A program made the position numbers and the translations under genes. A stretch of DNA of 36,329 nucleotides from Sphingobacteriales bacterium TSM_CSS. Its GTDB lineage: Bacteria; Bacteroidota; Bacteroidia; Chitinophagales; UBA2359. Position 1 is the first letter of the stretch; every line of letters begins with the position of its first letter. The stretch lies in contig NBMY01000059.1 in NCBI GenBank assembly GCA_002212985.1, forward strand, positions 1 through 36,329, read 5' to 3'. Shown here in pieces: positions 16,798 through 24,404 of this stretch. The notes below the pieces were generated by a model. It worked only from the letters and a program-made list of their open reading frames with translations. It searched no databases and was not told the origin of the DNA.

Positions 16798-18993
16798 TCA
16801 AAAATTAATTAACCAAAATGGTTGCCAAACGGCCTTGGTAGAAGCAATAGGGTCTGCTTCGTTGTATTGAAATGGGGCAGTACATATATAGGCTACGTAT
16901 TTGCTATCCACTGTATTGTTAGGAAAACTATTAAAATGTATATCACCTACATTTCCCAGTGTTTTCTTTAAAGGTATAGTTTCATCAGGCAATATCGGGT
17001 TTGGTACTTGTATAGGTACTCCTTCCCAAAAAACCTGTTCTTCTGCCGGTTCTCCACTCCCCACCGTCACTCTTACTCTTGGGCCACTGCCGGCAATATT
17101 ATCTTTGCTAATAAAGAAGCCCTTATGCAGCCAAGGCATACCGGGCGGCAAATGCGCAGAAAACAAGCCGGTAAGGGCAAGCGGGCGGCCGTCGTCTAAA
17201 CCTTGCCGCACAAAGGCATAAGTTATATCGTGGTCGTTACTGCTGTTTACAGGCAGGTTAGTCAGGGCCATATCCCAATCTTTAATACCGCTGTACCCAA
17301 AAGAAAAAATCTGGTTGCGCTCCCCGCCCGCGGCAAAAAAAACGCCTTGGTTGCCTGCTACGCCGTTTAGAATGCTGGGGTTTATACCCGCAATATTATT
17401 AAATTGTATGTTTTGCTTGTAAAGCGGAAAAATACCTCCCTTATTTAAAACAGCCGCGCTGTTTCTTATATTTCCATCGGGAAAATAGGTGGCTACCTGC
17501 TCATTGCTGCCTCCAATCCACTGGGTTGGCATTTTTAGTTTTACCATGCCTTCGCCACCGCATCCCACAAACAAATTTCGGTTTACATCGCTTTGGATAT
17601 GTACATAATAAGCGCCTAATTTATTGCCTGTGCTGTGGCAGCCCAAAAATGTATTGCCCAAACCGCTGTTATCATAAACGCCCCAACCGCCGTTTTTTTC
17701 AAGTGTCATTGCTACAAAGGCGCAGGCGTTGGCGTCTATTTGGGCGGTATAAATGCCGTGCCGCTTACATTTGCTTACCCGGGTATTATAAATTTGGCTG
17801 GTATTTACATTGGTATATACGCTGCTCGGGTAGCTGTTGTTTATATTGTCGCATACGTATAACCAGAATGCTTGTGATGTAACATCTATGGTATTAGTTC
17901 CTTCCAAAAATTTACCTTTTACTCGCAGCGGATGCTCGCCCCATGGAATTGGGGGAGAACTTGTTGTATCGGCTGTAATTTCTATATTTATAGTAGGAGG
18001 GGTAGCAGGCGTTCCCGCTGCAATGTTTATAAAAGAGTCCACGGCAGGGTCGCCTTCTGGCAGTATTTCTACTTCCAAATCAAACAGTTCTATATCTGTG
18101 GCTAATACAGTGGAGATATCGTCTCGGATAAAAGAAATACCTAAATCGGTTTGTAGATTTTTAGTAATCACAGCAGTTATATTGTAGTCGCTATACCTTA
18201 CTGTAATTCGGTTTGTGGGTGCTGTTTGTGCATTATCGTTATTAGGATGCTGCGGGTCGGGCGGATTAACAATAACGGTTGCATCTGGGCCTATTACTTT
18301 GTACAAGCCCCAAATGCGCCGCCCTTCTAAAAACGGATAACCCCAGGTAGTACCCGCCAAACGTATGCCGTCGCCGGGGAAACCGCTTACATTGCAGTTA
18401 TGTATATGTACCCGTTTATGAGCCACTATACCGTGTCCAAAACCTATTTTGGGGTCGGGCAGGTTCGTATAGGTTTCATTTGCATTAGGCGAGTGTCCGT
18501 AAATTAAAGAAAAATGTTCTAAAACAGGCGCGGCATTGGTAAGGTGGTTGCCTGTGAGCAGGGCGCTAATGTCAAAACCGTTTGGCCAACCGGGGGCGTT
18601 AGTAATAGGTGGGGCAATAGGTGGCATTGTGTTTACCCACTTACCGGTACCTACTACCGTAGAACCAGTTCCTGTATGGAAATGAATAACCATGCCATCA
18701 ACAGGTTTTAAAAATGTGTTATCAAAAGGATGGGGTTCGTAAGGGGCATCTATGACCAAAAATGTGTTGTGTGCGCCTGCGCCTCTTATAACCGGCGCGC
18801 CAAATACCTGTAGTGTATTGCTAAACCTGTACACGCCGGCGGGGAAACATATTATGCCCCCCCCCCCCCCCCCCCCCCCCCCAGATATGTTTTGACTAAG
18901 TTTTATTTGCGCTTCGTAAAAAGCGGGCAGCCAATCGCCGTTGGCAGTTGCCGGTGCAGATTGCATGGTGGTAATATTGAGCATAGCAACCAA
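16798..18993 (-). CDS. Pectate-lyase-like right-handed beta-helix protein with in-frame poly-Gly tract
   Basis: The 731-residue product has an N-terminal segment typical of Pectate_lyase_3/tail-spike-like beta-helix proteins: WLPAFYEAQIKLSQ, then a glycine run, then FPAGVYRFSNTLQVFGAPVI. Repeated helix coils follow (VHIHNCNVSGFPGDGIRL; SKCKRHGIYTAQIDANACAF; ENNGGWGVYDN-like turns). No signal peptide or T9SS sorting domain is evident, which is unusual beside a T9SS protein. Residues 38-46 are nine glycines encoded by a run of 26 G bases; loss of one G gives GCA-TAA and gain of one G gives a stop 11 codons after the tract, so the gene can be switched off by slippage. The substrate is probably a polysaccharide, by family only. 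Confidence 0.8.
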   Translation of the reverse strand: MVAMLNITTMQSAPATANGDWLPAFYEAQIKLSQNISGGGGGGGGGIICFPAGVYRFSNTLQVFGAPVIRGAGAHNTFLVIDAPYEPHPFDNTFLKPVDGMVIHFHTGTGSTVVGTGKWVNTMPPIAPPITNAPGWPNGFDISALLTGNHLTNAAPVLEHFSLIYGHSPNANETYTNLPDPKIGFGHGIVAHKRVHIHNCNVSGFPGDGIRLAGTTWGYPFLEGRRIWGLYKVIGPDATVIVNPPDPQHPNNDNAQTAPTNRITVRYSDYNITAVITKNLQTDLGISFIRDDISTVLATDIELFDLEVEILPEGDPAVDSFINIAAGTPATPPTINIEITADTTSSPPIPWGEHPLRVKGKFLEGTNTIDVTSQAFWLYVCDNINNSYPSSVYTNVNTSQIYNTRVSKCKRHGIYTAQIDANACAFVAMTLEKNGGWGVYDNSGLGNTFLGCHSTGNKLGAYYVHIQSDVNRNLFVGCGGEGMVKLKMPTQWIGGSNEQVATYFPDGNIRNSAAVLNKGGIFPLYKQNIQFNNIAGINPSILNGVAGNQGVFFAAGGERNQIFSFGYSGIKDWDMALTNLPVNSSNDHDITYAFVRQGLDDGRPLALTGLFSAHLPPGMPWLHKGFFISKDNIAGSGPRVRVTVGSGEPAEEQVFWEGVPIQVPNPILPDETIPLKKTLGNVGDIHFNSFPNNTVDSKYVAYICTAPFQYNEADPIASTKAVWQPFWLINF
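18857..18882. repeat. 26-base poly-C tract (poly-G in the coding strand)
   Basis: An uninterrupted run of 26 C bases inside the beta-helix gene, at codons 38-46. In-frame at this length; plus or minus one base truncates the protein near residue 47-58. A candidate contingency (phase-variation) tract, though homopolymers of this length are also prone to sequencing error. Confidence 0.95.
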
Positions 18994-19237
18994 AAATTAA
19001 GGGTAAAAATAAACTCTTGGTATCATAACTCCAAAGGTAGCTGTTTTATTTTATAACAGCAAATTTATTTTGGGGCGCTTTTTGAATAGAGATAAAAAGA
19101 TACATTTTATTCCCTTTAGGTTAGCTTGAATCTAATACGCAGCCCACTGCCGGCAATTTCAGAAATTATAAATAAAAAACTGTTGCTGTTTTGGTCAGCA
19201 GTTTAGTGGTTCAAGATAAACCTGCCAACCTCCCCTC

Positions 19238-20350
19238 TTACCGCAGCCGTTGGTAATCTCGCGGGTCAAAGGCTTGCCTTACGCCCTCACCTATGAAAGT
19301 AACGGTGGTAAGGGTAAGGAAAATAATAACCAGCGGTGTTAAAATGAGCCAATATTTTTCAATATTTGTTGAACCTTGCTGAATGAGTTCGCCCCAACTG
19401 GGTGTGGGTACAGGCAGCCCGAAACCCAAAAAGTCGAGCGCTACCAGCGCCGAAATATTGCCAATTACGGCAAACGGGGCAAAAGTAATTACGGCGGTAA
19501 AGGCGTTGGGTAAAATATGCCGGAACATAATTTTAAAATCGTTTTGCCCCATAGCGGTAGCAGCCGACACATAATCGCGGTTTTTTTCGCGCAAAAATTC
19601 GCCGCGCACATAGTAGGTAATGCCTATCCAGCCGCCAAAAACCACCAGCATCATTACCAGCAGCATAAAGGAGGGTTCCAGAAATTTTACCAAAATAATC
19701 ATCATAAACAAAAAGGGTATAAGGCTAAAAACTTCTATGAGCCGCAACCCAATAATGTCTAACCGGCCGCCGTAATAACCCAATGCGCCGCCTATTAAAA
19801 TGCCCATTATATAAGAAAGCAACGTTACCAGCAAGGCAAACGAAATAGAAATCTGAAACCCGTAAGTTACCCGCGCAAAAATATCGCGCCCCTGCGAGTC
19901 GGTTCCCAAAATATGCTGCCGGTCGGGCGGTGTGGGTGGGTTGGTGGTAAGCTCATCTAAGGGGGTTTCCAACGGCCCGTATGGATACAACGGCATGACC
20001 ACCCAATTACCCTTACCTTCGGCGGCAAATTTTGCCTTCAGTTTCCTGTAATTGGGCGGATTGGTTCCTTCCTCGCCAAACTCATTGGCGCTGTAATAGC
20101 GCGGTTTGGGCGATATTTTTTCTAACCAATCGCTCGCCGCCGGAAAAAAATACTGTCCGTTGTATTTTACCATTAAGGCTTGGTTGTTAATGAGCAAGCC
20201 GTTAAAAAACGAAATAAAATACAGTACACCCAGTACTACCAAGGAGTAATAGGCGCGTTTAATTTTTTTGAAATTGCGAATCCGCTTTTGAAGAACCGAT
20301 TCCGATTTGCGCGTTGCTGCGGTAGTTCCGCTACTCTTTTTAAACCACAT
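19238..20350 (-). CDS. yejE: Peptide ABC transporter permease, YejE/OppC type
   Basis: The 370-residue protein has one helix near 34-54, a periplasmic segment of about 100 residues, and a core permease domain (about 160-365) with five helices. The conserved entry block HILGTDSQGRDIFARVTYGF and the EAA loop for ATPase contact (DYVSAATAMGQNDFKIMFRH) are typical of YejE, the second permease of the YejABEF peptide importer. It is the last gene of the importer cluster, 34 bases after the protease gene. No ATPase gene follows; the next gene downstream is the beta-helix protein, so the YejF-like ATPase must be encoded elsewhere. Confidence 0.87.
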   Translation of the reverse strand: MWFKKSSGTTAATRKSESVLQKRIRNFKKIKRAYYSLVVLGVLYFISFFNGLLINNQALMVKYNGQYFFPAASDWLEKISPKPRYYSANEFGEEGTNPPNYRKLKAKFAAEGKGNWVVMPLYPYGPLETPLDELTTNPPTPPDRQHILGTDSQGRDIFARVTYGFQISISFALLVTLLSYIMGILIGGALGYYGGRLDIIGLRLIEVFSLIPFLFMMIILVKFLEPSFMLLVMMLVVFGGWIGITYYVRGEFLREKNRDYVSAATAMGQNDFKIMFRHILPNAFTAVITFAPFAVIGNISALVALDFLGFGLPVPTPSWGELIQQGSTNIEKYWLILTPLVIIFLTLTTVTFIGEGVRQAFDPRDYQRLR

Positions 20351-20384
20351 ATTGTTGTTTACATTATTTGCTTAAAGGTATTTT

Positions 20385-22958
20385 TTATCTCGCTTCGGGC
20401 AGCGCCAGGCGCCCTGCATTGTTTCTGAAAAGTGTAAAATCGGCAGTGTTCACGGCGCCGTCAAAATTGAGGTCGGCTGCAACATAAGCGCTGGTTCCCG
20501 ATTGTGAAAAATATTTATTAAAATCTGCATAAGTAATTGCGCCGTTACTCTGGCAATCGGCAGCCCAAAGGGCGTATATGCCTGCAGATACTTGTTTAAC
20601 CTGCCCCTGCCCTTTCACATTGGCATTGTTGGTAAAATCGTAGGCGCTTGCATTGGGTATGGTAACAGTTGCTGCCGATAACACGCCCAAATGATTGCGG
20701 TGCCTGATGCGCAAGGTATAAGCGCTGCCTGCCGTAACTGTGCCCGAAGGGAAAAGTACCCCTACCGTGCCATCGGTATCTATGAGTTGACCATCGGAGC
20801 GGATAAATGCGGCTCTTTGTGCTACCATGTTCAATGAGCCGTTGAGCAATTCCAGTAATACCCAATCTGTAATGTTAACAGGGGGCGATGCTGCTGTTTC
20901 GGGTCCGCCGTAATTCCATGGGGCGCCACTATATGGCTGTGCAGCCGGTATTAGTCCGTTTGTGCGCAGAGTGGTAACCATAGCGCCGGTTGCGGCATTG
21001 TAAGCGCCTTCCAGAAACACTTTTGCCTGCACGCGTATGCCGGTAGCAACCGCTCCTGTAAGGTTCACATTATCGAGGTATAAGTTATTTCCGTAACCGT
21101 TTACATTGGTAAAACGCAGCAAAATTTGAGCGCCGGCATAGCTGCTCAGATTTACGGTTTCGGTGCGCCATTGCGAGCAGTCTGCCGGAGTAAAGGCGGA
21201 GGTTGTAGCGGGCGCAGTAGCCAGGGTTAAGCCCGATTTGTTATAGACTTCGGTAAAAGTAGCGCCGCAATCGGTTGAAACCGATACCAGAAGCCCATCG
21301 GAATAACCCGAGAAAGGTGCATACGCCACGTCAAAAGAAAGTGTAACACCCGAAAAACCGGTCAAACTAACCAAAGGGCTGATGAGGTGGTCTAAATTAC
21401 CGGGCGCATTGTAACTTAAGTTATTGATATAAGCGCTGCCGGCATTGCAGGTTGTGGAAACTTGTTGCCAGGTAGTACCGGCATCGGGGTTAATTAAACT
21501 CCATTGAGCCGGCACAAATGTGCCTTCAAAATTTTGGCTCATTGGCGGCGGTGTTCCTCCGTAATTAGTTACATAAGTAAAGGAGTCGTTGGCAATATAA
21601 CCATCGGCGCCGCTGTTGGGGTTTTGTGTGGTAAAAACCAGGGTGTTATCCCCCGAAACAAGGGTTAAATCGGGCAGTGCAACATTGGCGGTGCCATCGG
21701 GCGCCAAAGAGCCAGTCCAGTTATAGGTGTATTGCACCACGCCGTTCACCTGCGCCTGTATGGAAACAGTGGTAAGCGGTGCCGCGCCAAAATTCTTGAG
21801 GGTTACCACCGGAGAAACGGTAGCCTGACAAACCGATGCAGAAGGTGATGTTACGGCGGTAATGCCCGCATCGTTGTTGGTGAAAAAACAGAAGTTATTG
21901 GCCAGCAGACTTGCCCGGGTGGTGGTAATGGCAAGCCTCATGCGTTGTTTTTGGCCAACGGTATAAGCGCCCCAGCACCCGCCGGAATAGTCCATGTAGT
22001 TTTCGTTGGAGTCGGTTACATCGCCCAATCCGCCAGAGGCCACCGGACGAAAGGGGTTATTGGCGCTCAGGTCATCGTCATCGGTATTGCAGGAGTTGGA
22101 GGGCGAACAACCCGAACCTGCACCGCCGGCGCTGCTTTTGGGCGGCGTATCGCAAACTTTGTCACCGCTGGTTAAGCAGTTGTTGTTGGGACAACCACCC
22201 TGAAAATTGTGTTCGAGGTTGAAATAATGCCCCGATTCGTGTGCCAGCAAACCCGACCACCATGCATCGTACACTATTACCACGCCATCGCCGTTATTGC
22301 CGTGCGAAGAAGCCAAGGTAGAATACCCGGCCACCCCCGATGCGCCGCCGCCTGAAATACTGTGAACAATATAAATGTTCATGTATTGCGTGGTGTTCCA
22401 ATAGTAACCCAACTGAGTATTGTAAGTAACGAGGTTATTTTCGGCAAGGGTGTTATCGGCGTGGCGCACAATGCCGGTGGTAAAATTACCCGATGGGTCG
22501 CGTTGCGCCAAACAGAGTTCCACGCCAATATTAACCCCACTATAGGGATTGCTGTAAGTAGTGCCGCTGCTGTGGGCATAGCGATCGTTTACTTCGTTAA
22601 TTACGCTTATAACAGCAGCATCGGTCAGGTTTTCTTCGGTACCAACGGGTATGCCGGTGCGGTGTACAATATGCACCACCACCGGAATGGTGAGTATCGG
22701 GTCGCCGCCCATTCTCTCGTAAGCACTGTTGCCCATTTCCTGTATTCTTCGGCGGTACTCTTGCTCCATACTTTGGTGTAATTGCAAACTGGCCGGGTTT
22801 TGCCGAAACATGTTTTGAGCAACCTCATCGGTTGCGCAGGTTTGTGCAGGCTGTTGTGGCGCACCCTTTCTTTTTGGGGCAGAATTACCCAAATCTTGCG
22901 CAAACATAAGCCCGCTAGTAAATAAACAGACAAAAAGTATGGAAAATGCCGTTTTCAT
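20385..22958 (-). CDS. Secreted M43 (pappalysin/cytophagalysin-like) zinc metalloprotease
   Basis: The 857-residue product has a signal peptide (about 1-20, ending LMFAQ), a propeptide, and an M43-type catalytic domain. The zinc motif is HESGHYFNLEH (240-250), with Asn where the family usually has Gly, and the Met-turn is NYMDYSGGCWG (M322). Later come a CARDB-like domain (about 362-460), a jelly-roll/MAM-like region (about 470-635), and a Bacteroidota accessory module (about 640-795). The C-terminus has two EF-hand-like loops (ADCQSNGAITYADFNKY; ADLNFDGAVNTADF) resembling a dockerin-type repeat; I see no canonical T9SS sorting domain. The gene sits between the two permease genes of a peptide importer, with gaps of 23 and 34 bases, suggesting proteolysis coupled to peptide uptake. 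Confidence 0.87.
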   Translation of the reverse strand: MKTAFSILFVCLFTSGLMFAQDLGNSAPKRKGAPQQPAQTCATDEVAQNMFRQNPASLQLHQSMEQEYRRRIQEMGNSAYERMGGDPILTIPVVVHIVHRTGIPVGTEENLTDAAVISVINEVNDRYAHSSGTTYSNPYSGVNIGVELCLAQRDPSGNFTTGIVRHADNTLAENNLVTYNTQLGYYWNTTQYMNIYIVHSISGGGASGVAGYSTLASSHGNNGDGVVIVYDAWWSGLLAHESGHYFNLEHNFQGGCPNNNCLTSGDKVCDTPPKSSAGGAGSGCSPSNSCNTDDDDLSANNPFRPVASGGLGDVTDSNENYMDYSGGCWGAYTVGQKQRMRLAITTTRASLLANNFCFFTNNDAGITAVTSPSASVCQATVSPVVTLKNFGAAPLTTVSIQAQVNGVVQYTYNWTGSLAPDGTANVALPDLTLVSGDNTLVFTTQNPNSGADGYIANDSFTYVTNYGGTPPPMSQNFEGTFVPAQWSLINPDAGTTWQQVSTTCNAGSAYINNLSYNAPGNLDHLISPLVSLTGFSGVTLSFDVAYAPFSGYSDGLLVSVSTDCGATFTEVYNKSGLTLATAPATTSAFTPADCSQWRTETVNLSSYAGAQILLRFTNVNGYGNNLYLDNVNLTGAVATGIRVQAKVFLEGAYNAATGAMVTTLRTNGLIPAAQPYSGAPWNYGGPETAASPPVNITDWVLLELLNGSLNMVAQRAAFIRSDGQLIDTDGTVGVLFPSGTVTAGSAYTLRIRHRNHLGVLSAATVTIPNASAYDFTNNANVKGQGQVKQVSAGIYALWAADCQSNGAITYADFNKYFSQSGTSAYVAADLNFDGAVNTADFTLFRNNAGRLALPEAR

Positions 22959-22981
22959 TGTTAGGAGACGAAGCGGGTTGT

Positions 22982-24307
22982 TTACTCAAATTTTATGCGC
23001 GGGTCTATCACCACATACAACATATCGGACAAGAGGTTGCCTACCAGCAAAATAATGATGTTGATGACCAGAAAGCCCAGAAATACGGGGTAATCAACAT
23101 TTACAACCGATTTGTAAGACAACAGCCCGATGCCGTCTATGTTAAACACCAGTTCAATAAGGTACGAGCCGGCCAGAAATATGCCAATAATATGCCCCAA
23201 ACCGGTGGCAATAGGTATAAGCGAGTTGCGCACGGCATGTTTAAAAATTACCGTTTTTTCGTCTAATCCTTTGGCAAAGGCGGTTCGCACATAGTCTTGG
23301 CTAAGGTTTTCGAGCAGCGAGTTTTTCATGAGCAGCGTAAGCGTAGCAAATGCGCCAATCATGTAGCAAATTACGGGCAGGGCGGTATGATGCAACTGGT
23401 CTAAAATTTTACCAACCATAGACAACTGCTCCCAATCCGGCGACCGGAAACCTCCCAGGGGAAAGAGTTTAAGGAAGCGTCCGCTGGCAAAGAAAGAGAG
23501 CAACAACACACCCAATGCATAACCCGGTGTGGCATAGCCGGCAAAAATAAGGGCGCTGCTCGCAAAATCGAAAGGGGTGTTGTGTTTTACCGCTTTCAAT
23601 ATGCCCAGGGGAATACAAACAAGGTAGGAGAGCAAAAACCCGATAATGCCGAAATATGCCGAAATGTAGAGCCGTTCCCAGATGAGTTCCAGCACGGGGC
23701 GGTTAAAAATGTAAGAACGCCCGAAATCTCCGGTAAAAATGCCGCTGAAGGCCTTGCGCACAATGCGCAGACTGCCGTCGGGCTTGGTTTCAATGGTTTT
23801 CCATTCGGGTGCGGGGTCCCATTCGGTAATGGCGGTGCAATCGGGCAATTCGGCGTAGTTCTCGCTAAATTTAAAATCAGACCCCACGCCACTGGCATAG
23901 GCCATTACCTTGTCGCCTTCTTTCTGCAATTTTACCCACCGTTGTATGGCATAGGTTCTGCCATCTTGCTTTACATAGCGCAAATCTTCCCTGAAACACT
24001 CGCCAAGGGGTTTAATTTCGCTTTTAACTTCGCGGGGGTAAAAACCCAGCCAAATGAGGTAGCGGGTTAAAAATGGTTTGTCTAAGCCGTATTGCCGGCG
24101 CAGTTGTTCAATAACTTCGGGGGTAAGTTTGTTTTTTTGCACAACCTGTCCGCCGCCGCCGCCTTCTGTTGCGCGGGCTTCCAATTGCATAATGGCGCGC
24201 TCTAAAGGGCCGCCCGGCACTAAGTTTAAAATGGCAAATACCAGAAAAGTTGCCCCAAAAAAGGTGGGCAACATGAGTAATAAGCGTTTGAGTATGTATT
24301 TAAACAT
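22982..24307 (-). CDS. yejB: Peptide ABC transporter permease, YejB/DppB type
   Basis: The 441-residue product starts MFKYILKRLLLMLPTFFGATF, the standard first helix of DppB/YejB permeases. The core permease region (about 215-435) holds five helices and the EAA loop (DYVRTAFAKGLDEKTVIFKH). It is longer than the usual ~360 residues because of a soluble insertion of about 80-100 residues between the first helix and the core, roughly 85-185 (EVKSEIKPLGECFREDLRYV onwards). With YejE it would form the membrane channel of a peptide or oligopeptide importer. It lies 97 bases downstream of the binding-protein gene, separated by a strong hairpin. Confidence 0.88.
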   Translation of the reverse strand: MFKYILKRLLLMLPTFFGATFLVFAILNLVPGGPLERAIMQLEARATEGGGGGQVVQKNKLTPEVIEQLRRQYGLDKPFLTRYLIWLGFYPREVKSEIKPLGECFREDLRYVKQDGRTYAIQRWVKLQKEGDKVMAYASGVGSDFKFSENYAELPDCTAITEWDPAPEWKTIETKPDGSLRIVRKAFSGIFTGDFGRSYIFNRPVLELIWERLYISAYFGIIGFLLSYLVCIPLGILKAVKHNTPFDFASSALIFAGYATPGYALGVLLLSFFASGRFLKLFPLGGFRSPDWEQLSMVGKILDQLHHTALPVICYMIGAFATLTLLMKNSLLENLSQDYVRTAFAKGLDEKTVIFKHAVRNSLIPIATGLGHIIGIFLAGSYLIELVFNIDGIGLLSYKSVVNVDYPVFLGFLVINIIILLVGNLLSDMLYVVIDPRIKFE

Positions 24308-24350
24308 GAATGGTTTTGTTTTCGGTATGCTGAATTTTGGGGTAATAATT

Positions 24351-24391
24351 CCTGCATCGGGCTATTGTTATATATGGTAACCCGATGCAGG
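24351..24391 (-). terminator. Intercistronic hairpin between yejA and yejB
   Basis: CCTGCATCGGG (24351-24361) and CCCGATGCAGG (24381-24391) form a perfect 11-bp stem with a 19-base loop. It follows the binding-protein gene by 13 bases and precedes the permease gene. There is no T run after it on the minus strand, so it is more likely an mRNA stabiliser or partial attenuator than a full stop. Confidence 0.6.
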
Positions 24392-24404
24392 GGAAAAAAT
24401 CGGT

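Noticed and set aside
19040-19060. GCTGTT/AACAGC inverted repeat upstream of the beta-helix gene
   Set aside because: Only six base pairs, with no T run and no clear regulatory position.
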